From an uncultured Oscillospiraceae bacterium (GTDB lineage: Bacteria > Bacillota > Clostridia > Oscillospirales > Oscillospiraceae), in the NCBI GenBank assembly GCA_900756575.1, contig CAAEKQ010000108.1, positions 1 through 29,756 on the forward strand: a DNA stretch of 29,756 nucleotides, read 5' to 3'. Below the pieces are notes generated by a model. It had not been told where the DNA came from. It did not search any database and worked only from the letters and a program-made list of their open reading frames with translations. Below, one piece after another: positions 20,334-29,239 of the stretch. The position numbers were made by a program, and so were the translations under genes. The stretch's first letter is position 1, and each line of letters begins with the position of its first letter.

Positions 20334-21176
20334 ATGAGAGAGATTTCCTGCGCGGATATTTCCGCCTTGGTGGAGCGGCTGTGCATTCAGGCGGCGACGG
20401 TTTTGCCGGATGACCTGTGCCGGGTGATTGAGCAGGCGGAGAAAAAGGAGGAGAGCCCCGTCGGTAAAGGCATTCTCCAGGATATTGTGACGAATTTTCA
20501 GATGGCCAGGGAAAAGGGCGTGCCCATCTGCCAGGACACCGGCATGGCGGTGGTGTTTTTGGAGATCGGCCAGGAGGTGCACATCACCGGTGGCAGTCTG
20601 AACGACGCTATTCACCTGGGCGTTCACAACGGCTATCTGAACGGCTTCCTCCGCTGCTCCGTGGTGGGCGATCCGCTGCGGCGGCAGAACACCGGGGATA
20701 ATACCCCGGCAGTGATCCATACCACCATCGTGCCCGGCGACGGCTTCCGTATCACGGTGGCGCCCAAGGGCTTTGGCAGTGAGAATATGTCCGCCATGCG
20801 GATGTTCACCCCTGCGGCCAGCTGGCAGGATATTGAGGACTGGATTGTCTCCAGCGTATCCACCGCCGGTTCCAATCCCTGCCCACCGGTGATCGTGGGC
20901 GTTGGACTGGGCGGCACCATTGAGCAGTGCGCACTGGAGGCGAAAAAGGCGCTGATGATGCCCATGGATACCCCCAATCCCGACGAATTCTACGGGGAGA
21001 AGGAACAGGCGCTGCTGGAGCATATCAACCGCCTTGGCATCGGCCCTCAGGGCATGGGCGGCAGAATCACGGCGCTGGCGGTGCGGATCCGTCCCTACGC
21101 CACCCATATTGCCGGGCTGCCCTGCGTGGTGAACATGAGCTGCCATGTCACTCGCCATGCATCCGGGGAACTCTGA
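20334..21176 (+). CDS. Class I fumarase / tartrate dehydratase alpha subunit
   Basis: A 280-residue protein of the Fe-S hydro-lyase alpha family. The cluster cysteines appear at VPICQDTG (Cys66), GSNPCPP (Cys183) and NMSCHVTRHA (Cys270). The binding residues around LRCSVVGDP and NTGDNTPA are conserved in style. In two-subunit enzymes, alpha holds the 4Fe-4S cluster and beta completes the active site. The beta gene usually lies directly downstream but is absent here; the next gene is rimP on its own promoter. A partner may be encoded elsewhere. The ATG at 20334 is chosen over upstream starts in the same frame, which lie inside the amidohydrolase gene. The reaction would be fumarate/malate interconversion or a relative. 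Confidence 0.85.
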   Translation: MREISCADISALVERLCIQAATVLPDDLCRVIEQAEKKEESPVGKGILQDIVTNFQMAREKGVPICQDTGMAVVFLEIGQEVHITGGSLNDAIHLGVHNGYLNGFLRCSVVGDPLRRQNTGDNTPAVIHTTIVPGDGFRITVAPKGFGSENMSAMRMFTPAASWQDIEDWIVSSVSTAGSNPCPPVIVGVGLGGTIEQCALEAKKALMMPMDTPNPDEFYGEKEQALLEHINRLGIGPQGMGGRITALAVRIRPYATHIAGLPCVVNMSCHVTRHASGEL

Positions 21177-21206
21177 TAGTTTTTTTCGGAGAATCCGGGA
21201 AAACCC

Positions 21207-21235
21207 TTGCAAATTCAAGCACACCGTGCTATAAT
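21207..21235 (+). promoter_or_regulatory. Strong sigma-A promoter of the rimP-ribF operon
   Basis: -35 TTGCAA (21207-21212), 17 bp, and a perfect -10 TATAAT (21230-21235). The transcript would have a leader of about 65 bases before rimP. Confidence 0.85.
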
Positions 21236-21259
21236 CATCCATGTAAGTATGTTAGTCTC

Positions 21260-21287
21260 AGAGAGTGGGCCGGGTGGTCCACTCTCT
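21260..21287 (+). promoter_or_regulatory. rimP leader hairpin
   Basis: A 12-bp stem (21260-21271 with 21276-21287, one G-T wobble) with a GGGT loop lies in the 5' leader, 21 bases before the rimP ATG. A CT-rich rather than pure T tail follows, so termination would be weak. Position and form recall the rimP leader attenuator described in Firmicutes, which may regulate the operon. Confidence 0.6.
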
Positions 21288-21308
21288 CTTGCTGATTAGG
21301 GGGGCATT

Positions 21309-21764
21309 ATGAGTAAGATCACAGATCGAGTTTGGAGGCTGGCCCAGCCGGTGGCCGAACAGTTTGGACTGCGCATTTGGGACGTGGAATATGTCCGTGA
21401 GGGCGCCGACTGGTTCCTGCGGGTCTATATCGACAAGGACGGTCCGGTGGATATCTCCGATTGCGAAAACGTATCCCGGGCATTGGATCCCATTTTGGAC
21501 GAGGAAGACCCCATTCCCGACAGCTACACCTTTGAGGTCTGTTCGGCGGGCTGTGAGCGTGTACTCAAGCGCCCCGGGGATTTTCAGCAGTTCCTCGGGA
21601 GCAAGGTGCTCCTGCGGCTGTATCGTCCCAGAGACGGACGGAAAGAATATATTGGCGTCCTGAAGGATTATCAGGACGGCACCATTTCCCTGGAAGTGGG
21701 AGAAGAAGCAATGACATTTACGCCGGAAGAGACTGCCATGGTGCGGCTCTATGCCGAGTTTTGA
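21309..21764 (+). CDS. rimP: Ribosome maturation factor RimP
   Basis: A 151-residue protein needed for maturation of the 30S subunit. The N-terminal domain carries GLRIWDVEYVREGADWFLRVYID, then the DCENVSRALDPILDEEDPI signature and the VCSAGCERVLKRPGDFQQFLG motif; the C-terminal half is an SH3-like barrel ending in TAMVRLYAEF. Length is standard. A GGGGGG ribosome site precedes the ATG. First gene of the operon, 17 bases before nusA. Confidence 0.97.
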   Translation: MSKITDRVWRLAQPVAEQFGLRIWDVEYVREGADWFLRVYIDKDGPVDISDCENVSRALDPILDEEDPIPDSYTFEVCSAGCERVLKRPGDFQQFLGSKVLLRLYRPRDGRKEYIGVLKDYQDGTISLEVGEEAMTFTPEETAMVRLYAEF

Positions 21765-21781
21765 TTGGAGGAATTTGAAAA

Positions 21782-22924
21782 ATGAACGCCGAAATTATGG
21801 GAGCACTGGACCAGCTGGAAAAGGAAAAGGGCATCCCCAAGGAGTACATGCTGGACAAGATCACCCAGGCGCTGCTGGCTGCTTATAAAAAGGATCACAC
21901 CGGCTACACCGAGAACGTTACCGTCAACATCATCGACGGCGAGATGAAGCTGTTTGCCCAGAAGGAAGTGGTGGAGGAGGTTCAGTTCCCCGCCACCGAA
22001 ATCTCCGTTGCCGAGGCGCAGAAGTATATGCCCGGCGCCGTTGAGGGCGACCTGGTGGAAGTGGAAACCAAGGCAAAGCAGTTTGGCCGTATTGCAGCCC
22101 AGACCGCCAAGGGCGTTATCATTCAGGGCATTCGTGAGGCTGAGCGTGAGGCCACTTATGGCAGATTCACCTCCAAGTCCCATGAAATGCTCACCGGCAC
22201 CGTGCTGCGGATTGATCCGGTCAACGGCGGCATTACCGTTCGCATCGGCACTGGCAGCGACAAGATGGACGCTTATCTCAGCCAGAGCGAGCAGGTTCCC
22301 GGCGAAGAATGGGTTGAGGGCGACACCATTCGCGTTTATGTGGTAGACGTTCGTAAGTCTGCCCATGGTGCGCAGATGATGGTATCCCGAACGCATCCCG
22401 GTCTGGTGAAGCGGCTGTTTGAGCTGGAGGTTCCCGAGATTTCCGACGGCACTGTGGAGATTCGCTCCATTGCCCGGGAAGCAGGCAGCCGTACCAAGCT
22501 GGCTGTATGGGCATCCGATCCGGATATTGATCCCGTTGGCACCTGTGTTGGCCCCAGAGGCGGACGTGTTGGCGCAGTGGTAGATGAGCTGGGCGGCGAG
22601 AAGATGGACATCATCAAGTATTCCGAGGATCCCGCCGAGTTTGTGGCAGCTGCCCTGTCTCCTGCCGACGTGCTCCAGGTTGTTACCTATCCCGGTACCA
22701 AGAACTGCCGTGTGATCGTGCCCGACGATCAGCTGTCCCTGGCCATTGGCAAGGAAGGACAGAATGCCCGTCTGGCAGCCCGCCTCACCGGTTATAAAAT
22801 CGACATCAAGTCCAAGTCCGCTGCGGAAGAACTGGAGGAGGAAGAAGAAAATCTCCAGCCTGAGGAAAAGCCTGCCCAGAACGAGCAGGAGCCCGAGGAC
22901 AACCTGGTAACGCTGGAGGATTGA
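21782..22924 (+). CDS. nusA: Transcription termination/antitermination factor NusA
   Basis: A 380-residue RNA polymerase-binding factor. In order: an N-terminal polymerase-binding domain (about 1-125), an S1 RNA-binding domain (about 130-200), and two KH domains, with the conserved DPVGTCVGPRGGRV and LAIGKEGQNARLAARLTGYKID segments. It ends in an acidic tail. The short form without C-terminal acidic repeats is normal for Firmicutes. It modulates pausing and termination and helps rRNA transcription. GGAGG precedes the ATG. Confidence 0.97.
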   Translation: MNAEIMGALDQLEKEKGIPKEYMLDKITQALLAAYKKDHTGYTENVTVNIIDGEMKLFAQKEVVEEVQFPATEISVAEAQKYMPGAVEGDLVEVETKAKQFGRIAAQTAKGVIIQGIREAEREATYGRFTSKSHEMLTGTVLRIDPVNGGITVRIGTGSDKMDAYLSQSEQVPGEEWVEGDTIRVYVVDVRKSAHGAQMMVSRTHPGLVKRLFELEVPEISDGTVEIRSIAREAGSRTKLAVWASDPDIDPVGTCVGPRGGRVGAVVDELGGEKMDIIKYSEDPAEFVAAALSPADVLQVVTYPGTKNCRVIVPDDQLSLAIGKEGQNARLAARLTGYKIDIKSKSAAEELEEEEENLQPEEKPAQNEQEPEDNLVTLED

Positions 22925-22964
22925 TGTTACCTCCTGTGCGCTGTGATTCCGAAAGAGGTGTGTT

Positions 22965-23234
22965 ATGAAAAAAATCCCAATGCGGCAGTGTGTTGGCTGC
23001 CGGGAAATGAAACCGAAGAAAGAACTTGTGCGGGTGGTAAAATCCCCGGAAGGCGTGATTTCCATTGACCTTCGGGGCAAGGCGCCGGGACGCGGTGCCT
23101 ATGTGTGCCCCAGCAAGGAGTGCCTGCGCCGTGCCATTAAGTCCGGTGCGCTGGCCCGGGGATTTGAAACCACCATTCCGCCGGAGGTTCTCCAGCAGCT
23201 GGAGCAGCAGATGGAGGCGACCGATGATGCATGA
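22965..23234 (+). CDS. rnpM: RnpM/YlxR RNA-binding protein (DUF448)
   Basis: An 89-residue protein with the DUF448 signature MRQCVGCREMKPKKELVRVV near the start and PGRGAYVCPSKECLRRAIKSG in the middle. YlxR was shown in B. subtilis to bind the RNA of RNase P and was renamed RnpM. Its place between nusA and the L7Ae gene is highly conserved. AAGAGGTG precedes the ATG. It overlaps the next gene by 11 bases. Confidence 0.95.
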   Translation: MKKIPMRQCVGCREMKPKKELVRVVKSPEGVISIDLRGKAPGRGAYVCPSKECLRRAIKSGALARGFETTIPPEVLQQLEQQMEATDDA

Positions 23235-23637
23235 GAAGGCCCTGGGACTTCTGGGAATTTCCCAAAAGGGCGGTAATATTGAACTGGGCGAGGAGCCGGT
23301 TGGCGCAGTGGCCCGGGCAGGCAAAGCAAGGCTCATCATCCTTGCATCCGATGCCGCAGGGCATACGGTTCGCCGGGCGCAGTCCTTCGCAGCCCTCCAC
23401 AGTAGCCCTGTGGCGGTGATCGACGCGGATAAGGACACCCTGGGCGCAGTATTCGGCAGAACCTCCGTGGCAATGGCGGCGCTGACCGACGTATTTCTGG
23501 CTCAGCGGTTTTTGGAAACCCTGGGTGAGCCGGAACGCTATCAGGAGCAGCTGACCGCGGTAAAGGAAAAGGCGGCAGCCATGAAGCAGCGTCAGTCTGA
23601 AAAGCGGCGTGCACAGAGGAAAAAAGGGAAACGATAG
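23224..23637 (+). CDS. rplGA: L7Ae/YlxQ family RNA-binding protein
   Basis: A 137-residue kink-turn-binding protein of the L7Ae/L30e/YbxF family. The core fold spans about residues 1-100, with GLLGISQKGGNIELGEEPV, ARLIILASDAAGHT and SPVAVIDADKDTLGAVFG; a Lys/Arg/Gln-rich tail (about 115-137) follows. Two ATG codons (23224, 23227) are possible after GGAGG; the first overlaps rnpM by 11 bases. Members are accessory ribosomal proteins of modest effect. Confidence 0.92.
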   Translation: MMHEKALGLLGISQKGGNIELGEEPVGAVARAGKARLIILASDAAGHTVRRAQSFAALHSSPVAVIDADKDTLGAVFGRTSVAMAALTDVFLAQRFLETLGEPERYQEQLTAVKEKAAAMKQRQSEKRRAQRKKGKR

Positions 23638-23659
23638 ATTAGTATTTGGAGGTGGCTCT

Positions 23660-26116
23660 ATGAGCAGTTTCGTGAAATATAAGATTCGAGAAGTGGCAAA
23701 GGATTTCGATATGCCCACCAAGAGCGTGATGAACATGGTGACGGAGCATTTTGAGGCGCCCAAGTCCAGCGCGCAGGTGCTCTCCGACGATCAGCTGAAC
23801 CTGGTGTTTGACCTCATCACCAAGGAGAATCAGATTGATTCCATCGAGGAAGTGTTCGCGGCCCGGATGCAGCAGACCCAGGACAACCCCGATCTCCTGG
23901 TGGTGGAGGATGCCCCCGCCAAGAAGGAGCAGCCCAAGGCAGAGAATAAGCCTCAGCAGCCCCAGAAGAATCAGCCGGCGGCAAACGGTGGCAAGCGTCC
24001 GCAGCAGGGCGGCCAGAACAATCAGCAGCCCCGGCAGCAGGGTGGGCAGAACCGCCCCCAGCAGCCCCAGAATGCTTCGGCGCAGAATAACAACAATAAT
24101 AACAATAACAACGCCCAGAGCGGCCAGCAGCCCAAGCGGAAGAAGGAACGCCGGGTGGTGGATACCAGTCGCGTCACCGTTAATGCCGACCGGTTTGATG
24201 ACCGCGTGGACGAACTGGTGCCCGAGAAGGCTCAGAAGTACACCAGCAAGAAGGTGCGGGTCGGCAATAAGAACAAGGGGCGTGGCGGCAACTTCGGCAA
24301 CAAGCGCCGCAATGAGGAGCAGGAGAAGATGCGCCGGCTCCAGCTGGAGATCGCCAAGAAGGCGCCCGTGAAGGTTTCCATTCCCGACGAGATCAGCGTT
24401 GGCGAGCTGGCTTCCCGGATGAAGAAGACCGGCGCCGAGGTAGTTCGCTGCCTGATTAAGAACGGCATTATGGCTTCCGTTTCCGAGGTCATCGACTACG
24501 AGACTGCTGCGATTATCGCTGAGGAAATGGGCTGCAAGGTGGAGAAGGAAGTGATCGTCACCACCGAGGAGCGCCTGATCAACGACCATGTGGACACCGA
24601 GGATGAGCTGGAGAACCGGCCTCCCGTCGTTGTGGTCATGGGTCACGTTGACCACGGCAAGACCAGCCTTCTCGACTACGTGCGGAAGGCCCATGTTGCA
24701 TCCGGCGAGGCAGGCGGCATTACCCAGGCCATCGGCGCGTATCAGGTAGATGTGAATGGCAGCACCATCACCTTCCTGGATACCCCCGGCCATGAGGCAT
24801 TTACCTCCATGCGTGCCCGCGGCGCCATGTGCACCGACGTGGCAATTCTGGTGGTGGCAGCGGACGACGGCATTATGCCCCAGACCGTAGAGTCCATCAA
24901 CCATGCCAAGGCTGCGGAGATTCCGATCATCGTTGCCATCAACAAGATGGATCTGCCCGGCGCAAACCCCGAGCGGATCAAGCAGGAGATCATGAAGTAC
25001 GACCTGATCCCCGAGGAATACGGCGGCGACACCATCATGTGCGAGATTTCCGCCAAGACCGGTATGGGCGTACAGGAGCTGCTGGAGATGGTTGTCCTCA
25101 CCGCAGAAATGCGCGAGCTGAAGGCCAACCCCAACCGTGAGGCTTCCGGTACCGTTATCGAGGCCCGTCTTGATAAGGGCCGCGGCCCCGTATCCACCCT
25201 GCTGGTGCAGAACGGTACTCTGAAGCAGGGCGATGTGATCATCGCCGGTACTGCGGTGGGCCGCGTCCGTGCTATGACCGACTATCGCGGCAGAACCATC
25301 AAGACCGCAGGACCCTCTGTACCGGTGGAGATCATCGGTATGGCAGAGGTGCCTCAGGCAGGCGATACCTTCAACGCCGTAGCCGACGAGCGTATGGCAC
25401 GTCAGCTGGCCGAGGAGCGGAAGCAGGCCGAGAAGGATTCCAAGGTGAAGAACCTCAGCGGCTCCGTCACTCTGGAGAACCTGTTTGCCCATATGCAGGA
25501 GGGCAACATGAAGGCGCTGAACATCATCGTCAAGGCAGACGTTCAGGGCTCCGCCGAGGCTGTCAAGGCAAGCCTGCTGAAGCTCAGTAATGATGAGGTT
25601 CAGGTCAAGGTGATCCACTCCGGCGTCGGCGCGGTGAACGAGTCCGACGTGCTGCTGGCTTCCACCTCCAGTGCAATCATTGTTGGCTTTAATGTCCGGC
25701 CTGAGGCCGCTGCTGCGGCGGCTGCAACCCGTGCAGGGGTAGAAATCCGCACCTACCGGATCATCTACGAGTGCATTGAGGAAGTGGAGCAGGCCATGAA
25801 GGGTATGCTGGATCCCAAGTTCAAGGAAGTCGTGGTGGGCCATGCCACTGTTCGCCAGACCTACAAGGTCTCCTCGGTTGGTACGGTTGCAGGCTGCTAT
25901 GTCAACGATGGCAAGATTCAGCGGGACGGCAGCGTGCGCGTAGTGCGTGACGGCATTGTGGTACACGAGGGCGAGCTGGGCTCCCTGCAGCGGTTCAAGG
26001 ATTCCGTCAAGGAGGTTACCACCGGCTTTGAGTGCGGCATGACCATCGACAAGTTTAACGATATCAAGGAAGGCGACGTCTTTGAGTGCTTTGTCATGGA
26101 GCAGATCAAGGACTGA
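23660..26116 (+). CDS. infB: Translation initiation factor IF-2
   Basis: An 818-residue GTPase that places initiator tRNA on the 30S subunit. The N-terminal IF2_N motif (KYKIREVAKDFDMPTKSVMN) is followed by a long low-complexity linker (about 85-175) rich in Gln, Asn, Pro and Gly, with a run of nine Asn from an AAC/AAT tract near 24087. A second IF2_N domain comes next, then the G domain: GHVDHGKT (328-335), DTPGHEAF and NKMD, and C-terminal domains ending in FVMEQIKD. The ATG at 23660 follows GGAGGTGG; an upstream in-frame start would overlap the previous gene and lacks an SD. Confidence 0.97.
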   Translation: MSSFVKYKIREVAKDFDMPTKSVMNMVTEHFEAPKSSAQVLSDDQLNLVFDLITKENQIDSIEEVFAARMQQTQDNPDLLVVEDAPAKKEQPKAENKPQQPQKNQPAANGGKRPQQGGQNNQQPRQQGGQNRPQQPQNASAQNNNNNNNNNAQSGQQPKRKKERRVVDTSRVTVNADRFDDRVDELVPEKAQKYTSKKVRVGNKNKGRGGNFGNKRRNEEQEKMRRLQLEIAKKAPVKVSIPDEISVGELASRMKKTGAEVVRCLIKNGIMASVSEVIDYETAAIIAEEMGCKVEKEVIVTTEERLINDHVDTEDELENRPPVVVVMGHVDHGKTSLLDYVRKAHVASGEAGGITQAIGAYQVDVNGSTITFLDTPGHEAFTSMRARGAMCTDVAILVVAADDGIMPQTVESINHAKAAEIPIIVAINKMDLPGANPERIKQEIMKYDLIPEEYGGDTIMCEISAKTGMGVQELLEMVVLTAEMRELKANPNREASGTVIEARLDKGRGPVSTLLVQNGTLKQGDVIIAGTAVGRVRAMTDYRGRTIKTAGPSVPVEIIGMAEVPQAGDTFNAVADERMARQLAEERKQAEKDSKVKNLSGSVTLENLFAHMQEGNMKALNIIVKADVQGSAEAVKASLLKLSNDEVQVKVIHSGVGAVNESDVLLASTSSAIIVGFNVRPEAAAAAAATRAGVEIRTYRIIYECIEEVEQAMKGMLDPKFKEVVVGHATVRQTYKVSSVGTVAGCYVNDGKIQRDGSVRVVRDGIVVHEGELGSLQRFKDSVKEVTTGFECGMTIDKFNDIKEGDVFECFVMEQIKD

Positions 26117-26133
26117 TATAAGGAGGGACGCAT

Positions 26134-26520
26134 ATGGCATCCAGCCGAATCGGACGCATTAACGAAGAAATTATGCGGGAGCTGAGCACATCCATTCGTT
26201 CGCTCAAGGACCCCAGAGTTCAGGGAATGATCACGATCACTGCCGTGGATACGGCGTCGGATCTCCGGACGGCCAAGGTCTATGTGAGCGTATACGATAA
26301 GTCTCGCAGCAAAGAAGTGCTCAAGGGCCTCAAATCCGCCGGGGGATTTCTCCGGCGGCAGCTGGGGGCATCCTTGCAGCTGCGCTATACACCGGAGCTG
26401 GTCTTCGAGGAGGATCACTCCATTGAACACGGTACCAGAATTTTTGAGATTCTGTCCAAACTGGATCTACCTGAGGATGAACCCAATGATGAAAACAATG
26501 ACGAACAGGAAAACGGCTGA
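26134..26520 (+). CDS. rbfA: Ribosome-binding factor A
   Basis: A 128-residue cold-shock-type 30S maturation factor with a KH-like fold. Typical blocks are RIGRINEEIMRELSTSI, LKDPRVQGMITITAVD and DLRTAKVYVSV, and the helix EVLKGLKSAGGFLRRQLG, followed by RYTPELVFEEDHSIEHG. The last 15 residues are acidic and Asn-rich, encoded where the next gene starts (35-base overlap). AAGGAGGG precedes the ATG. Confidence 0.97.
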   Translation: MASSRIGRINEEIMRELSTSIRSLKDPRVQGMITITAVDTASDLRTAKVYVSVYDKSRSKEVLKGLKSAGGFLRRQLGASLQLRYTPELVFEEDHSIEHGTRIFEILSKLDLPEDEPNDENNDEQENG

Positions 26521-27448
26521 GTTTCTTCGCAGCCATGACCATTATCTGATCCTCAACCATCGCCGCCCGGACGGTGACGCGGTGGGAAGTGCCGCTGCCC
26601 TGTGCCGTGGACTTCGGGCCATTGGCAAGGAGGCGGTGATCTGGAAAAATCTCCAGACCACCAGCCGCTTCCTGCCCTATCTTGAGGGCATGGAGACGGA
26701 AATCGTGCCGGAGCAGGCAACCATTGTTTCGGTGGATATGGCAACGGAGAATCTGCTGCCCATGAACGGGGCACAGTTCGCTGGGAAAACTGTCCTGTCC
26801 ATCGACCATCATATGTCCAACGAGGGCTATGCGGAATTCACCAATGTGCAGCCTCAGTGCGCGGCCTGCGGTGAATTGCTCCTGGAGATCCTAAAGCTCC
26901 TGGGCCCGGTGGACAAGACCATGGCAGAGGCGCTGTATCTGGCGATTTCTACGGATACCGGCTGCTTCCAGTATTCCAACGTCACCGGCAATACTCTGCG
27001 TGTGGCGGCGGAGCTCAAGGATCTGGGCGCGGACACCTATCCCATTAACAAGGTGATGTTTGGCACCAAGACCATCGCCCGGCTGCGGCTGGAGGCGGCG
27101 CTCACCGAGTCCGTGGAGTTCTATGCAGGCGGTCTGGTGGGGGTTTGCACCATGACTCAGGCGCTGCTCAACCGGGTCGGTGCGGATAGCAACGACACCG
27201 ACGATATCTCCGGCTTTGCCCGGGGCATTGAAGGGGTTCAGATCGGCGTGATGATCCAGGAGCTGAAAGAGGGCGGCGCGAAGATTTCGCTGCGCACCGG
27301 CGAGGATTATAATGCTTCGGACATCTGCGCGGAGCTGGGCGGCGGCGGCCATAAAGCGGCGGCCGGTGCATCGGATCCGGACGGCCCCGAGCAGGCAAAG
27401 AAACGCATCCTGGAGGCGATCGCCCACAGCGGCGTGGAGCTGGGATGA
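26486..27448 (+). CDS. nrnA: DHH-family phosphoesterase, NrnA-like nanoRNase/pAp phosphatase
   Basis: A 320-residue DHH/DHHA1 protein that degrades very short RNAs and dephosphorylates 3'-phosphoadenosine-5'-phosphate. Metal-binding motifs: NHRRPDGDAVGS (DGD at 29-31), VDMATE (Asp84) and the DHH triad (107-109). The DHHA1 substrate-binding loop GGGGHKAAAG lies at 285-294. Several in-frame ATGs exist; 26486 is preferred because CTGAGG ends nine bases earlier, giving a 35-base overlap with rbfA (26498 is an alternative). The stop overlaps truB by four bases. Confidence 0.92.
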   Translation: MMKTMTNRKTAEFLRSHDHYLILNHRRPDGDAVGSAAALCRGLRAIGKEAVIWKNLQTTSRFLPYLEGMETEIVPEQATIVSVDMATENLLPMNGAQFAGKTVLSIDHHMSNEGYAEFTNVQPQCAACGELLLEILKLLGPVDKTMAEALYLAISTDTGCFQYSNVTGNTLRVAAELKDLGADTYPINKVMFGTKTIARLRLEAALTESVEFYAGGLVGVCTMTQALLNRVGADSNDTDDISGFARGIEGVQIGVMIQELKEGGAKISLRTGEDYNASDICAELGGGGHKAAAGASDPDGPEQAKKRILEAIAHSGVELG

Positions 27449-28326
27449 ACGGGATCATTTTAGTGGATAAGCCCCAGGGGTGGACGTCCCACGATGTGGT
27501 GGCAAAGCTCCGGGGCATTTATCAGCAGCGACGCATCGGGCATTCCGGCACATTGGATCCCATGGCCACGGGAGTTTTGGCGGTGTTTTTGGGCCGTGGT
27601 ACCCGGGCGGTGGAGCTGTGCGAGAATGACGAAAAGGAATACGTGGCAGAGCTGCTCCTGGGCACGGTGACCAATACTCAGGATATCACCGGCGAGGTAT
27701 TGGAGCAGAAGCCTGTTGATGTATCCCGGCAGCAGCTGGAATCTGTGCTGGCGCAGTTTATGGGCCCCCAGCAGCAGGTTCCGCCCATGTATTCCGCGGT
27801 GAAAATCGACGGGCGAAAGCTCTATGAACTGGCGCGGAAGGGCCAGAGTGTGGAGCGAAAGCCCCGAAACATCGTGATTCATCAGCTGGAGCTACAGGAA
27901 TACGACGGAAAAACCGCACGGCTACGTGTGGTTTGTTCCAAGGGAACGTATATTCGCACTCTGTGCCATGATATTGGTGCGGCATTGGGCGTGGGCGGCT
28001 GCCTGTCGTCTTTGCGGCGAACCCGGGTCGGGATGTTCTCCATTGACGCGTGTGTCACCATGGAGGAGATCCAGGCGGCACGGGAGCAGGAAACCCATAT
28101 GGCGCTGCTTCGTCCGGTGGACAGCCTGTTTTCTCGGTATCCGGCCCTGCATTTGGGGGAGAAGGAGACCCTGCGCTGCAAAAACGGCGCAGAAAATGCG
28201 ATACCGGGAATGCCGGACGGAAGCTATCGGGTCTATGGCCCCGGCAATGAGTTCTTAATGCTGGGCCAATGCCAGAGCGGCGTGCTGCGGACGGTGAAAA
28301 GTTTTTTCGAGGTGAAGGAAGGTTGA
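27445..28326 (+). CDS. truB: tRNA pseudouridine-55 synthase TruB
   Basis: A 293-residue enzyme that makes the universal pseudouridine at position 55 of the tRNA T-loop. The N-terminus has the signature MNGIILVDKPQGWTSHDVV, and the catalytic aspartate is Asp38 in GHSGTLDPMATG. Other family blocks are KEYVAELLLGTVTNTQD, PPMYSAVKIDGRKLYELAR and CSKGTYIRTLCHDIG. A short C-terminal PUA-like region follows. Start and stop overlap nrnA (ATGA) and ribF (TTGA). Confidence 0.97.
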   Translation: MNGIILVDKPQGWTSHDVVAKLRGIYQQRRIGHSGTLDPMATGVLAVFLGRGTRAVELCENDEKEYVAELLLGTVTNTQDITGEVLEQKPVDVSRQQLESVLAQFMGPQQQVPPMYSAVKIDGRKLYELARKGQSVERKPRNIVIHQLELQEYDGKTARLRVVCSKGTYIRTLCHDIGAALGVGGCLSSLRRTRVGMFSIDACVTMEEIQAAREQETHMALLRPVDSLFSRYPALHLGEKETLRCKNGAENAIPGMPDGSYRVYGPGNEFLMLGQCQSGVLRTVKSFFEVKEG

Positions 28327-29222
28327 AGGAAATAGAAGGTCGTGTAATTGCTCTGGGATTCTTCGACGGGATCCATCTGGGGCATGCCAGCCTGCTGGAA
28401 ATGGCGCGGAAACGGGCGAAAGAATGGAATTTGACGCCTGCGGTAATGAGCTTTGACCTCCACCCCGACAATCTGGTGGCTGGAGCGAAGGTTCCGCTGA
28501 TTAATTCCGTGGAGGATCGGGAGGAGCTTCTGAATCGCTGCTTTGGCATTTCGGACGTGATCCTGGCGCATTTTGACGAGTCCATGATGCATATGCCCTG
28601 GGACGTGTTCGTGGAAGATTATTTATACCGTCAGCTGAAGGCCCGGCATCTGGTCTGCGGCTATGACTTCCATTTCGGAGATAAGGGCGCAGGCAATCCC
28701 CAGCGGCTCCAGGAAAAGTGCCGGGAACTGGGCATTGGCTGCGATGTGCTGCCCAAGGTGACCCTGGACGGCGTGACGGTGAGCTCCACCTATATCCGAG
28801 GGCTTCTGGAGCAGGGAGAGATGCAGGAGGCCATGCGCTTCCTGGGCCATCCCCATTGCCTGTCCGGCGAGGTGGTACATGGGCGGCAGCTGGGGCGCAC
28901 CATCGGCGTTCCCACTGCAAACCTGCTGATCCACGAGGGCGTTTTAACTCCGGCGTTTGGCGTTTATGCCACCAAGGTAATTCTGCCGGACGGAAGCGAA
29001 AAGCTGGCAGTGACCAATGTGGGCGTTCGGCCTACGGTTGGGGAGTCCAATCTCGTTACCGTGGAGCCCTGGATCCTGGACTTTGAGGGCGACCTCTATG
29101 GCCGGCATATCCGAGTGGATTTCTACCAGCGGCTCCGGGGAGAGAAAAGGTTTGACGGCTTAACCGCCCTCCAGCAGGAGATCTTTGCCAATGCGGAGGA
29201 AACAAGAGCGCTGCTGGGATAA
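28323..29222 (+). CDS. ribF: Bifunctional riboflavin kinase / FAD synthetase RibF
   Basis: A 299-residue enzyme converting riboflavin to FMN and FAD, the cofactors of several flavoproteins in this window. The N-terminal adenylyltransferase has GFFDGIHLGH (12-21) and SSTYIRGLL; the C-terminal kinase has GRTIGVPTAN (191-200) and the VDFYQRLRGEKRFDG segment. The TTG start at 28323 is chosen: it overlaps the truB stop as TTGA, follows AAGGAAGG, and gives the usual length. An upstream ATG in frame lies inside truB and adds 18 unlikely residues. It is the last gene of the operon. Confidence 0.95.
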   Translation: MKEIEGRVIALGFFDGIHLGHASLLEMARKRAKEWNLTPAVMSFDLHPDNLVAGAKVPLINSVEDREELLNRCFGISDVILAHFDESMMHMPWDVFVEDYLYRQLKARHLVCGYDFHFGDKGAGNPQRLQEKCRELGIGCDVLPKVTLDGVTVSSTYIRGLLEQGEMQEAMRFLGHPHCLSGEVVHGRQLGRTIGVPTANLLIHEGVLTPAFGVYATKVILPDGSEKLAVTNVGVRPTVGESNLVTVEPWILDFEGDLYGRHIRVDFYQRLRGEKRFDGLTALQQEIFANAEETRALLG

Positions 29223-29239
29223 TTCAAGAGAATATAAGA

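Noticed and set aside
24085..24115. AAC/AAT tract in infB as a slippage hotspot or foreign insertion
   Set aside because: Frame is intact and Asn/Gln-rich linkers are common between the N-terminal and G domains of IF-2.
23639..26140. Minus-strand open frame of over 800 codons opposite infB
   Set aside because: Composition is Leu/His/Gly-rich with no recognisable domain; infB on the plus strand has all IF-2 motifs. It is an antisense artefact.
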